NCBI GenBank assembly: GCA_046349435.1
Contig: JAXMCI010000001.1
Span: forward strand, 1-64,000
DNA: 64,000 nt
Direction: 5' to 3'
Source: JAXMCI01 sp046349435
Lineage (GTDB): Bacteria; Pseudomonadota; Alphaproteobacteria; Dongiales; Dongiaceae
Position numbers and translations under genes: made by a program. Of the stretch, positions 26,193 to 35,753 are shown piece after piece (the first letter of the stretch is position 1; every line of letters begins with the position of its first letter). Under the pieces are notes generated by a model, which worked only from the letters and a program-made list of their open reading frames with translations, was not told the origin of the DNA and searched no databases.

Positions 26193-26415
26193 CGCCAAAG
26201 GCCGCGCTCCGCCGGCCGTCGCATTCTGCGCCACCCTGCCGGAACGCGACGGCGAGGCCGCCGCAGGCTGCAACGGAGCCTCGCGGGATGCTTCACAAGT
26301 CGTTGTTCTAGCAAGGGTTCCCTCCAGCTCCGCGGCGGCCGGTCGCTTGCAACGGGGGCGACGGGACGCGTCCCGATGCGGGACGCCACGACGCGACTTG
26401 AGGAGCGCTCCACCG

Positions 26416-27627
26416 ATGCGACGCATCAGCGGATGGCCGGCCCTGCTGGCACTCGGGCTGGCGGCCTGCGCGGCGACGCCGCCGGAGAATCCCTACGACC
26501 TCGCCGGGCCGGACGGCTACATGATCGAGCGGGCTTCGATGACGACCATTCCGGGCAGCGTCACGGCTCCGGCTGTCGGCGCCTGGAATGCCAAGCGCTG
26601 CGCCGCCCCGGCGACCGCCGCTCCGCAGGCGCCCGCCGCCCGCCTCGCGGCCGCGCCGGCCCTGTCGCCGGGGGACATGGTGCGCATCACCCTGCCGAAC
26701 GGCGACCCGCCCTCGGGCAACTACGAGATCGGCACGGATGGCCGCATCGCCCTGCCGCTGCTCGGCAATCTCGCTCTCGCCGGCAAGCAGCCGGTCGACG
26801 GCGAAGCGGCGCTGGCGCAGATGCTCGTCGAGCGCGGCTTCTACCGCGAAGGCTTCGCCCGCGTCTCGATCCAGCTGCTCGACCAGGCCCCGGCCCGCAT
26901 CCTGGTCGCCGGCGCAGTGTTCCAGCCCGGCCTGGTCAACATCGGCGGCTCCGGCCAGGATCGCGATCCCAACCGCACCGTCGCAGCCGGAGACCGGCCG
27001 CTGGGGCGCCTGCTCAGCGTCGCGCTCGCCCATGCCGGCGGGGTACGCCCGGACGCCGACCTCGCCCATATCGTCGTCATCCATGACGGCCAGCGCGTCA
27101 CCACCGACCTCAGCGGCTTGCTGAGCGGCACCGGCAACGGCGACCTCTATCTGACCGAGGGCGACCGGGTCGAGGTGGCGAGCCTGCACTGCTTCCAGGA
27201 GGCGCTGGCGCGACCGTCCGACATCACGCCCGTCGGCGTTCGCGTCTACATCTCGAACCTGACGCAGCCCGCCTCGGCGAATGCGCAGTCGGCGATCAAC
27301 AAGGAATCGACCAGCTTCCCCTACGGCACGCGGCTGCTGCAAGCGGCGGTGTCCGGCAACTGCGTCGGCGGCACCCAGGCGACCAACGCCGACCGCCGTG
27401 CCGTGCTGATCACCAGCAACCCGGAGACCGGCACCTCGGAGGTGATCGACCGACCGATCGAAGGCCTGGTCCGCCGCGCCGACCGCGATGCCTACAACCC
27501 GGTGCTGCTGCCCGGCGACGCGGTCGCCTGCTACGACTCGCCGGTCACCAATTTCCGCGACGTGGTGAAGACGATCTCCGAGATGTTCGTCCCGGCGCTC
27601 GCCTTCAAGACCTTCCTGCTGTTCTAG
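26416..27627 (+). CDS. Polysaccharide export lipoprotein (Wza-like)
   Basis: 403 residues, ATG 26416. Lipobox LAAC at about residue 18. After a Pro/Ala-rich linker comes the Poly_export domain: LSPGDMVRITLPNGDPPSGNYEIGTDGRIALPLLGNLALAG (about 88-128), then an SLBB-like segment ARILVAGAVFQPGLVNIGG and a second one around VIHDGQRVTTDLSGLL. It should form the outer-membrane channel for an exopolysaccharide. It starts a three-gene unit with the chain-length protein and the polymerase/ligase. Confidence 0.9.
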   Translation: MRRISGWPALLALGLAACAATPPENPYDLAGPDGYMIERASMTTIPGSVTAPAVGAWNAKRCAAPATAAPQAPAARLAAAPALSPGDMVRITLPNGDPPSGNYEIGTDGRIALPLLGNLALAGKQPVDGEAALAQMLVERGFYREGFARVSIQLLDQAPARILVAGAVFQPGLVNIGGSGQDRDPNRTVAAGDRPLGRLLSVALAHAGGVRPDADLAHIVVIHDGQRVTTDLSGLLSGTGNGDLYLTEGDRVEVASLHCFQEALARPSDITPVGVRVYISNLTQPASANAQSAINKESTSFPYGTRLLQAAVSGNCVGGTQATNADRRAVLITSNPETGTSEVIDRPIEGLVRRADRDAYNPVLLPGDAVACYDSPVTNFRDVVKTISEMFVPALAFKTFLLF

Positions 27628-27637
27628 GACGCGCCCG

Positions 27638-29137
27638 ATGCTCGCCCGCACGATCACGGCGCGCCTGGCGCCGGCCGCCGCCGGACCCGCCGCGGCCCTC
27701 GAACCGGCCGCCGCCCGCGGCGCCGACGTGTCCCGGGAGGAGTGGCACGGCTCGCTGGCGCGGCGCCTCGGCCGGCGGCTGGTGCGGGGCGGCCGGCTCG
27801 AGGGCCGCCGCGCCCGGTACCTGCTGACCGGCCTGCTCGGGCTCGGCGTGATCTGGGGCGCCGCCATCGCCTATCTGAAGCTCGCCCCCAGGGCATACAC
27901 CTCCGGCTTCACCCTGGTGCTGCCGGGCAGCGGCGCCGGCTCCTCGATCAACCTCGAAAGCCTCGGCCAGGCGACCTCCACCTCGAGCTCGGCCTTCTCC
28001 ACTCCGGAGCAGAGCCCGACCGAGAACTACCGGCGCATGCTGATCAGCGGCCGGGTGATCGCCGCCGCGGCCGCGCTGTCGCACGACCCCTACGACGCCT
28101 TCCCGCTGCCCAAGGTCGAGCTGGTCGACATGACCAAGCTGATCCTGGTGAAGCTGACCGGCCCGACGCCCGCCCAGGCCGAGAAGCGGGCGGCCGGGCT
28201 GCACACCGCCTTTCTCGCCACCCTCGACGAGCTGCGCCAGGACGAGATCCAGGGGCGCGAGGCCTCCTACAGGGACATGCTGGCCGGCTACAAGCTGTCG
28301 CTCGACCGGGCGCGCCAGCGCCTGATCGAGCATGAAGCGGCCACCGGCCTGGTCTCGATCGACCAGTACAACGCCATGGTCAGCGCCCTGGAAGGCCTGC
28401 GCCAGCAGCTGCGCCAGGTGGAGGCCAAGGAAGCCGAGACCCGCGGGGTCATCGGCGCCCTGACCAAGGCGCTCGGCGCCGACGCTGCCACCGCCTCGGC
28501 CGCCATGGTGCTGCGCGCCGATCCGCTGTTCCAGGCGCTGATCGACCAGCTCGCGAAGCAGGACGCCGCGCTGGCGCAGCTCGACGCCACGCTGGGCGGC
28601 AACAACCCCAAGCTCGCCGAGCTGCTGGCCCAGCGCAAGACCACGGCCGCGCGGCTGGCCGAGCGCGGCGCCCAGCTCACCGGCCGAGCCCGGGACGCCT
28701 TCGCCAAGGCCCGCGACCTCAGCACCAAGGACGAGCGCGCCCGCCTGTTCGAGCGCCTGGTCTCGGCCAGCGCCGACGAGCAGGGCCTGCTCTCCAGCAT
28801 CCTCAGCCTGCGCGACCAGATCGCGACACAGCAGGAGCGCGTCGTGGCGCTCGCCAAGGACGCCTCGCATCTCGACGACCTGAAGCGCGACGTGCAGGTC
28901 GCGGAGGCGGTGTTCTCGTCGGCGCTCGCCCGCATCGGCACCACCAAGTCCGACATCTTCGCGTCCTACCCGATGGTGCAGACCCTGGAGGCGCCGCAGG
29001 TGCCGGAACGCCCGAGCTCGCCCTCGCCGCTGCTCGCCGTCGGCGGCGGCATGATGGCGAGCCTCGCATTCACCTTCTCGCTGGTGCTGATATGGCTGCG
29101 GACCGCGCTGCTCAGAAGACTCCTGAAGAGCGCCTGA
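27638..29137 (+). CDS. Polysaccharide chain-length determinant / co-polymerase (Wzz-GumC type)
   Basis: 499 residues. TM1 near residues 62-84 and TM2 near 468-490 flank a periplasmic region with a long coiled coil (about 185-420: repeated LRQQLRQVEAKEAETR, LAERGAQLTGRARDAFAKAR). A GNVR-like tail precedes TM2, with the Pro-rich VPERPSSPSP motif typical of Wzz proteins. There is no cytoplasmic BY-kinase domain, so phosphorylation control, if any, must come from elsewhere. Its end overlaps the next gene by 46 bp. Confidence 0.9.
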   Translation: MLARTITARLAPAAAGPAAALEPAAARGADVSREEWHGSLARRLGRRLVRGGRLEGRRARYLLTGLLGLGVIWGAAIAYLKLAPRAYTSGFTLVLPGSGAGSSINLESLGQATSTSSSAFSTPEQSPTENYRRMLISGRVIAAAAALSHDPYDAFPLPKVELVDMTKLILVKLTGPTPAQAEKRAAGLHTAFLATLDELRQDEIQGREASYRDMLAGYKLSLDRARQRLIEHEAATGLVSIDQYNAMVSALEGLRQQLRQVEAKEAETRGVIGALTKALGADAATASAAMVLRADPLFQALIDQLAKQDAALAQLDATLGGNNPKLAELLAQRKTTAARLAERGAQLTGRARDAFAKARDLSTKDERARLFERLVSASADEQGLLSSILSLRDQIATQQERVVALAKDASHLDDLKRDVQVAEAVFSSALARIGTTKSDIFASYPMVQTLEAPQVPERPSSPSPLLAVGGGMMASLAFTFSLVLIWLRTALLRRLLKSA

Positions 29138-30396
29138 TCTTCGTCGCCATCGCCGGGGCCTGGGGATGGTACGTGCTGGGGGCCCTCTACATCCTCGGCC
29201 CGGCGCTGGCGGCGGTGCTGCTCGGCAAGTACCTCTGGCGGCGCTACACCCATCCGGCGCAGCGCCCGGAGCGCCGCCCCGCCCCGGTGCCGTTCAGCGT
29301 CTGGGTCTGGATCCTCGGCATGCTGACCATGCTGCTGGCGCTGCTGGTCGCCCACGCGGACTACGCGCTGGGCTTCGCCCAGACCCTGAAGTCGACGATC
29401 GGCTGGATGAAGGGCTGGGCGCTGCTCGCCGCCTTCCCGCTGGCCGGCGCCTGCCTGAAGATCCGGCCGGAGGTGGTGAGCCGCGCCATGTGCTGGTTCG
29501 CGGTGCAGACCCTGCTGCTGCTTCCGCTGCTGGTCGCCGCCGCGCTGGTCCATGCGCCGAGCCATCTCTACGTCTCGCCGCTGCGCCTGGTCGGCGGCCC
29601 GGGGCCCGAGTTCTTCGAGGTGATGCCCTACTCGATCGATCCGTCCAACGGCTCCTTCCGCTGGCAGTTCATCGCACCCTGGGCGCCGGCGGGCGGCATG
29701 CTTGGCAACCTCGTGCTGCTGCTGGCCATGGCCGAGAAGCAGCGCGGCTTCCGCTATGCCGGGATCGCTGCGGCGGTGCTGATCGCGCTGATGACCAAGT
29801 CGCGCATGGCGCTGCTCTTCACCATCCTGCTGCCGCCCCTGCTGTTCGGGCTGACGCGGCTGATGACGGTGCGCGGCCAGGTCATCCTGTCCGGCGCCTC
29901 CCTGGTGCTCGGGCTGCTCGCCAACTGGCTGCTCGAGGTGATCGGCAATGCCGTCTCCGCCTTCAGGAAGGCGCGGTCCGACTCGACCCGGGTGCGCGAG
30001 GCGCTCGGCCGGATCGCGGTGACCCGCTGGCAGAGCGAGGCGCCGATCTGGGGCCACGGCATCGTCGAGCAGGGGCCGCACTACGTCGAGCACATGCCGA
30101 TCGGCAGCCATCACACCTGGTTCGGGCTGCTCTTCGTGAAGGGCATCGTCGGCGTGATCGGCCTCATCGTGCCGCTGCTCTGGAGCTTCGTCGAGATGCT
30201 GCTGCTGGCGCATTTCGAGCCGGTCGGCCGGACCGCGCTCGCCTTCGTCCTGCTGCTGATCTTCTACAGCTTCGGGGAGAACCTGGAGATCCTGGCCTAT
30301 CTCTACTGGCCGGGGCTGATCGTGCTCGGACGGGCCTTCGCGGCGGCGGCCCGCGCCCACGCGACCGAGCCCGCGACCAGCCCGGCGCCGGCGTGA
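29092..30396 (+). CDS. O-antigen polymerase/ligase-like membrane protein
   Basis: 434 residues, about 10 transmembrane helices. The large loop and the following motif GHGIVEQGPHYVEHMPIGSHHTWFGLLFVKGIVGVIGL (about 319-356) match the Wzy_C/O-antigen ligase signature with its conserved G-S-H-H/N. It would polymerise or attach lipid-linked saccharide units at the periplasmic face. ATG 29092 lies inside the preceding coding sequence. ATG-rich alternatives are absent, and the N-terminal 15 residues are hydrophilic. Confidence 0.85.
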   Translation: MAADRAAQKTPEERLIFVAIAGAWGWYVLGALYILGPALAAVLLGKYLWRRYTHPAQRPERRPAPVPFSVWVWILGMLTMLLALLVAHADYALGFAQTLKSTIGWMKGWALLAAFPLAGACLKIRPEVVSRAMCWFAVQTLLLLPLLVAAALVHAPSHLYVSPLRLVGGPGPEFFEVMPYSIDPSNGSFRWQFIAPWAPAGGMLGNLVLLLAMAEKQRGFRYAGIAAAVLIALMTKSRMALLFTILLPPLLFGLTRLMTVRGQVILSGASLVLGLLANWLLEVIGNAVSAFRKARSDSTRVREALGRIAVTRWQSEAPIWGHGIVEQGPHYVEHMPIGSHHTWFGLLFVKGIVGVIGLIVPLLWSFVEMLLLAHFEPVGRTALAFVLLLIFYSFGENLEILAYLYWPGLIVLGRAFAAAARAHATEPATSPAPA

Positions 30397-30566
30397 GGGC
30401 GCGGGCCGATTGCAATCTCGCATTCGGGGTGTCGCGTTCGGCGAGGGATGTCTCCCGCATTGCAACGGTCGGGCCACCGCTCCCGCCCTTGCGGCCCGCC
30501 CGGCGCTGGTCCGGCGCTTGCACCGCCATCGCGTATCGTCCAACCCGGATACACGAGAGCCCTGCC

Positions 30567-31073
30567 ATGATCCGTCTCGCGGCCGCCCTCCTGCTCCTGT
30601 GCCTGCTTCCCGCCTGGGCGGCGCGCGCCGCCGAGCCGCTGCCGCCCCCGTCCGGGCCGGTCATCCTCACCGTCAGCGGCGCAATCGATCGCACCAACGC
30701 CCCGGGGCGCGCCGAGTTCGACCGCGCCATGCTCGAGGCGCTCGGCGTCAGCCAGCTCACCACCAGCACCGACTGGACGGATGGCAAGCCGGTCTTTGCC
30801 GGCGTGCTGGCGAGCAAGCTGCTGACGGCGGTCGGAGCGCACGGCAGCACGGCGGTCGCGACCGCGCTCAACGACTATCAGATCACCATCCCGCTCGACG
30901 ACCTGACCCGCTATCCGGTGCTGCTGGCGCTGACCATGAACGGTACCCAGCTCACCGCGCGGGACAAGGGACCGGTGTGGGTCGTCTACCCGCGCGACGA
31001 CTATGCAGAGCTGCGCAGCCCGCAGATCAACGATCGCTGGATCTGGCAGCTGCGGTCGCTGGAGATCCGGTGA
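30567..31073 (+). CDS. Periplasmic sulfite-oxidase-fold (Moco-domain-like) protein
   Basis: 168 residues with a Sec signal (LLLLCLLPAWAARA). The body VILTVSGAIDRTN, LTTSTDWTDGKPVFAGVLASKLLTAVGA, VATALNDYQITIPLDDL, RDKGPVWVVYPRDDY resembles the molybdopterin-dependent oxidoreductase (SUOX-like) domain. It is short and lacks the catalytic Cys that binds molybdenum, so it is probably a ligand-binding rather than redox protein (inference). Its stop overlaps the GTG start of the histidine kinase (GTGA), pointing to a sensor partnership. Confidence 0.82.
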   Translation: MIRLAAALLLLCLLPAWAARAAEPLPPPSGPVILTVSGAIDRTNAPGRAEFDRAMLEALGVSQLTTSTDWTDGKPVFAGVLASKLLTAVGAHGSTAVATALNDYQITIPLDDLTRYPVLLALTMNGTQLTARDKGPVWVVYPRDDYAELRSPQINDRWIWQLRSLEIR

Positions 31074-33300
31074 AGACGCGCTCCTGGCAGCTGCGCTACG
31101 CGGCCCTCATCGCCGCTCTGCTGCTGCTGACGGTGGCGCTTGCCGGCGGGCTGGCCACCGTCCTGAAAGCCTCCCGCTCGCTCGCCGTCTGGGACCGCGA
31201 GTACAGCTACTGGTCGGCGGCGCAGCTCGAGCTCGAGCTGTGGCGGTTGATCGACACCGTCGACCGGCGCGCTGGCGGCGATCAGGCGGTCGATGCGGCC
31301 TTCCTGGGCGAGCGGGTTGATATCCTGTGGAGCCGGATCGCGGTCTTCGACGCTGGCGCCCCGCGGGAGCGGCTGGCGCAGATCGAGGGCGGACCGGCGA
31401 TGCTGGCCGCCCTGAAGGCGAGGCTCGCCGAAGCGGAGCAGAGGCTCCAGGCGCTTGCCGCGGGCGATCCGGGCTACGCCGGGATCCGCGCCGACCTCGC
31501 TGCCGTCGCGGCGCCGGTGCATCAGGTCGCGCAGCGGATGAACGCGCACGAGACCAAGGGCGCGCTCGCGGAGCTGGAGCGGCTGGAATCGCGGCTGGGA
31601 ACGGTCGCGGCGCTGATCGCCGCGATCATCCTGGTGGGGGTCGTCTTCATCGCCTTCCTGTTCGTTGAGATCCGGGTGCGCCGGCGGCTGCTGGCCTCCA
31701 CCGAGGCATCGGGCAAGGAGGCGCGCCGCGCCCGCCAGCATCTCGAGGAGGCAATCGAGGCGATGCCGGAGGGCTTCGCCTATTTCGACAGCGAGCACCG
31801 GCTGGTGAGCAGCAATGGGCGCTTCCGGGCCATGCTCGGGCCCGAGGGCGACAAGCTCCGTCCCGGCGACCAGATCGACGCCGTACTGCGCCGGGCGGCC
31901 GAGAGCGGGGCGTTCGCCGATGCGGCCGCCGGGCCGGACGCCTGGACCTGGCGGCGGATCGTCCAGTATCTCGGCCATCAGGAGAGCGTCGAGCTGACGC
32001 TCGCCGACGGCCGCTGCGTGCAGGCGTCGGTGCAGCGCACGAGCGATGGCGGCCGGGTCGGCATCTACACCGACATCTCCAAGCTGAAGCAGATCGGCGA
32101 GCAGTTGCGCGCCGCCCGCGACGAGGCGGAGGCCGCCAGCCGGACCAAGTCGCAATTCCTCGCCACCGTCAGCCACGAGCTGCGGAGTCCGCTGCACGGC
32201 GTGCTCAGCAGCCTCGACCTCCTGCAGGTGACGCCCCTCGACGCCGAGCAGAGCGGGATCGTCAAGGGGGCGCGGGCGAGCGGGGTGGCGCTGCTCGAGC
32301 TGATCGACGACATCCTCGACCTGACGCGGCTGGAGTCGGGCCAGCTCGAGCTCGAATCCCACCCCTTCGCGGTCGGGGCGCTGCTCGACAGCGTCGTGGC
32401 GATGCTGGGCTTCCGTGCCCGCCAGAAGGGGATCGGCTTCCGCGTCCAGCAGGCGACCGGCGTGCCGCCCTGGCTCGCCGGCGACGTCAAGCGGGTCCGC
32501 CAGGTGCTGGTCAACCTGGTCGGCAACGCCGTCAAGTTCACCGAGGCGGGCGAGGTCGCGCTGGCGCTCAGCGTGAGCGAGGCGGCCGACGGACCCCGGC
32601 TGCGCTTCGAGGTGTCGGACACCGGGATCGGCATACCGCCGGAGGCGGCCGACCGGCTGTTTCGCGACTTCAGCCAGCTCGACGCCGGCCGCACCCGCAA
32701 ATATGGCGGCAGCGGCCTCGGCCTGGCGATCTGCCGCCGCCTGGTGACCGCGCTCGGCGGCACGATCGGCTATGCCCCGAGGCCGCGGGGCGGCAGCCTG
32801 TTCTGGTTCGAGCTGCCGCTGCGTCCGGCCAGCGCGGCGCAGATCGCCGATGCGCGGGCGGCCGCGGCGCCGGTCGAGATGCCGCGGCGCGCGGCGCGGC
32901 TGCTGCTGGTCGACGACTCACCGACCAACCGGGCGGTGACCGGTACGCTGCTCCGTCACGCCGGCCATCAGGTCGACCTGGCGGCCGACGGGCGCGAGGC
33001 CATCGCGGCAGCGGCGCAGCGGGACTACGACCTGATCCTGATGGACATCGCCATGCCGGAGATGGACGGGATGGCCGCCACGGCGGAGATCCGCGGCCTG
33101 GCGGGGCCACGCGGCCAGGTACGATCGTCGCCATGACCGCCCATGGCATGACCTCGGATCGCGACCGCTTCCTGGCCGCCGGGATGGACGGCTTCATCGC
33201 CAAGCCGATCGGCCGCGCCCAGCTGGAGGCGGAGGTGCAGCGCTGGGCCGAGCGCGGCCGCCAGGAGATCGGCGCCGACGGCCTGGCGGCCGCCGGATAG
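31070..33300 (+). CDS. Hybrid sensor histidine kinase (frameshifted in receiver domain)
   Basis: From GTG 31070. TM helices at about 9-31 and 178-202 enclose a ~145-residue periplasmic helical sensor. A PAS-like domain (AIEAMPEGFAYFDSEHRLVSSN, about 225-345) precedes HisKA with phospho-acceptor H369 (ATVSHELRSPLHG), and HATPase with NLVGNAVKF, DTGIGIP and GSGLGLAI. The receiver domain has phospho-acceptor D659 (LILMDIAMPEMDG). At 33108-33120 the frame shifts by one missing base; the continuation TIVAMTAHGMTSDRDRF ... FIAKPIGRAQLE supplies the receiver Thr and Lys and ends at 33300. Coupled to the periplasmic protein upstream. Confidence 0.88.
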
Positions 33301-33338
33301 TCCCGCCGGACAAGGCGGCCGGGCGACAGCCGGGCAGG

Positions 33339-33707
33339 CTATGGCCCGTCGCAGGCCCGCAGCACCGTGACGCTGCCCTCGCCCCGGATCGGCGCGATGT
33401 CGCCGAGCGGCCGGCAGGCGCCGTCCCAGCACAGCCGGTAGTCGGCCGTGGCGCCGGAGCGGGTCAGCCGCAGCTCGGGCAGCGGCGGCAGGTCCGGGCG
33501 GTAGCGCCACCAGCCATTGGCGAGCACCGCGCCCGGCGGCGGCTCCATGCCGGCGCCGCTGCCCCGGATCCGCGCCTCGACCAGCACCAGCCGGCCGGCG
33601 GCGATGCGGTAGTCCTCCTGCCACTCCGTGCGCTCGACGGAATGCATCCAGGAGAGGGTGAAGGCGACGGCCGGCAGGAAGGCGCCGTCGAGGCAGAGCC
33701 CGATCAC
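33339..33707 (-). CDS. DUF1850 protein of a TAXI-TRAP system
   Basis: 122 residues. A short hydrophobic N-terminus is followed by the DUF1850 motif LSWMHSVERTEWQEDYRI and later WWRYRPDLPPLPELRL. GTG 33707 overlaps the stop of the TRAP permease (GTGA). The family occurs almost always beside fused TRAP permeases and TAXI receptors; its role is unknown but is presumably periplasmic and accessory to transport. Confidence 0.85.
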   Translation of the reverse strand: MIGLCLDGAFLPAVAFTLSWMHSVERTEWQEDYRIAAGRLVLVEARIRGSGAGMEPPPGAVLANGWWRYRPDLPPLPELRLTRSGATADYRLCWDGACRPLGDIAPIRGEGSVTVLRACDGP

Positions 33708-35743
33708 GCCGGCGCGCCGGCACGGCGGCGGCCCCATTGCAGCAGCAGGAAGATCGCGGCCAGCGCGAACCCCGCCTGGTCGGTCCAGGGGATCGCCGCG
33801 ACCAGCAGGAAGGCCGCGGCGGTCGCCAGCACCCGCTCCCACCAGGCGAGCGGCCCGGCAAACCAGCCGATGGTGGCACCGCCCCACAGCATCACCGCCA
33901 GCACCGCCTTCACCACGACGTAGGCGACCGCCGCCGGCCCGCCGCCCTGCAGCATCAGCGCCGGGTCGTAGACGGCCATGAACGGCACCACGAATCCGGC
34001 GATGGCGATGCGCATGCAGTTGATGCCGATCTTCAGCACCGGGGCCCGCGCGATCGCCGCCGCCGCGAAGGCGGCGAGCGCGACGGGCGGCGTCAGGTCC
34101 GCCATGATGCCGAAATAGAAGACGAACATGTGCGAGATCAGCAGCGGCACGCCGAGCTGCAGCAGCGCCGGCCCGACCAGCGAGCTGGTGATGATGTAGT
34201 TGGGAATGGTCGGGATGCCCATGCCCAGCACCAGGCAGGTGACCATGGTCAGCAGCAGCGCCAGGAACAGGCTGGTGCCGGCCATGTCGACGATGGCGCC
34301 GGCGACCGAGGTGGCGAGCCCGGTCAGGGTCACCACCCCGATCAGCACGCCGACCAGCGCGCAGGCGATGCCGACGCCGAGCGCGTTGCGCGCCCCCTCG
34401 GCCAGGCTCGCCACCGCCAGGCGCAGCGTGGCGCGCCCGCCGGCGACCGCGGCATCGGCGACGGCCAGCAGGGCGAGCAGCGCGAACACCGCGACGATGC
34501 CGAACCGGAAGAAGCCGGCCGCGGCGATGCCGAGCACGAGCCAGAAGGCGATGCGCAGCGGCAGGGCGCCGATCCGGTCGGACAGCGGCGCGCCGAGCAG
34601 CAGCAGGGCGGTGAGCCCCAGCCCGACCGTGCCGGCGAAGAGCGGCGTGTAGCCGCCGAACAGCAGGTAGACGAGTGCGGCCAGCGGCAGCAGCAGGTAC
34701 CAGCGTCGCCGCAGCGCCGCGACGGCGCTCGGGATCTGGTCGGCCGGCAGGCCCAGCAGCCGGGCGCGCCCGGCCTCGAGGTGGACCATCCACAGGGCGG
34801 CGCCGAAATAGAGCAGCGCCGGGACGATCGCCGCCTTGACGATGGCGAGATAGGGCACGCCCAGCGTCTCGGCCATGATGAAGGCGACGGCGCCCATCAC
34901 CGGCGGCATGATCTGGCCGCCCATGCTGGCGGTCGCCTCGACCGCGCCGGCGAAGGCCGGGTCGTAGCCGAAGCGCTTCATCAGCGGGATGGTGAACTGG
35001 CCGACCGTCACCACGTTGGCGACGCCGGAGCCGTTGATCGTCCCCATCATCGCCGAGGAGATCACCGCCACCTTGGCCGGCCCGCCGCGGGTGTGGCCGA
35101 CCGTGCCCATGGCGACGTCGTTGAACAGCTGGATCATCCCCGAGCGCTCGAGGAAGGTGCCGAACAGGATGAAGAGGAAGATGTAGGTCGCCGAGACGAA
35201 GACCGGCGTGCCGTAGATGCCCTCGGTGCCGAGCGCCAGCTGGTCGAGCACCTGGTCGAGCCCGTAGGGCCGGATGCGCAGCGGCTCCGGCAGCCAGTTG
35301 CCGAGCAGCGCATAGGCGAGGAAGACGGCGCAGAGCGTCGGCAGGGCCAGCCCCATCAGGCGGCGCGCCGCCTCGAAGACCAGCAGCACCGTCGCCGCCG
35401 CGACCAGGAGGTCGGGCGTCGAGGGATCGCCGGCGCGCTGGATCAGCTCGGCCTCGAACGCCCAGTGATAGAGGCCGAGCATGAAGCCGAGCCCGCCCAG
35501 CGCCCAGTCGAGCGGCGCCGTCCGTCCCGACGTCCGTCCGCGCCGATCGTGCAGCGCGAAGGCGAGCAGCAGCAGGAAGCCGACATGGACCGAGCGCAGC
35601 ACGATGCTGCTCAGCGGGCTGAAGGCCGCGGTGTAGACCTGGAAGGCGGCGAAGGCGACGGCGATCGCGAAGAGCGCGCGCTGGCGGCCGCTGCCGCCCC
35701 GCCAGCGCCAGTCCGGAGCGGCAGCCTCGGCCGGGGCGGCCAA
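33704..35743 (-). CDS. TRAP transporter fused 4TM/12TM permease
   Basis: 679 residues. N-terminal four-helix (DctQ-equivalent) region to about 110, then a DctM-like 12TM domain. Conserved parts include SATYIFLFILFGTFLERSGMIQLFND, MMGTINGSGVANVVTVGQFTIPLMKRFGYDPAFAGAVEATASMGGQIMPPVMGAVAF and LGMGIPTIPNYIITSSLVGPALLQLGVP. Ion-driven uptake of an organic acid delivered by the TAXI receptor encoded just upstream. Substrates of TAXI systems include glutamate and other carboxylates; none can be assigned here. Ten bp separate it from the receptor gene. Confidence 0.95.
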   Translation of the reverse strand: MAAPAEAAAPDWRWRGGSGRQRALFAIAVAFAAFQVYTAAFSPLSSIVLRSVHVGFLLLLAFALHDRRGRTSGRTAPLDWALGGLGFMLGLYHWAFEAELIQRAGDPSTPDLLVAAATVLLVFEAARRLMGLALPTLCAVFLAYALLGNWLPEPLRIRPYGLDQVLDQLALGTEGIYGTPVFVSATYIFLFILFGTFLERSGMIQLFNDVAMGTVGHTRGGPAKVAVISSAMMGTINGSGVANVVTVGQFTIPLMKRFGYDPAFAGAVEATASMGGQIMPPVMGAVAFIMAETLGVPYLAIVKAAIVPALLYFGAALWMVHLEAGRARLLGLPADQIPSAVAALRRRWYLLLPLAALVYLLFGGYTPLFAGTVGLGLTALLLLGAPLSDRIGALPLRIAFWLVLGIAAAGFFRFGIVAVFALLALLAVADAAVAGGRATLRLAVASLAEGARNALGVGIACALVGVLIGVVTLTGLATSVAGAIVDMAGTSLFLALLLTMVTCLVLGMGIPTIPNYIITSSLVGPALLQLGVPLLISHMFVFYFGIMADLTPPVALAAFAAAAIARAPVLKIGINCMRIAIAGFVVPFMAVYDPALMLQGGGPAAVAYVVVKAVLAVMLWGGATIGWFAGPLAWWERVLATAAAFLLVAAIPWTDQAGFALAAIFLLLQWGRRRAGAPA

Positions 35744-35753
35744 GCCGCCGCCC

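Noticed and set aside
33339..34793. A 484-residue minus-strand frame joining DUF1850 to upstream sequence
   Set aside because: Only the last 122 codons are DUF1850; the rest is an out-of-register shadow of the TRAP permease, and GTG 33707 overlaps the permease stop as expected for this operon.
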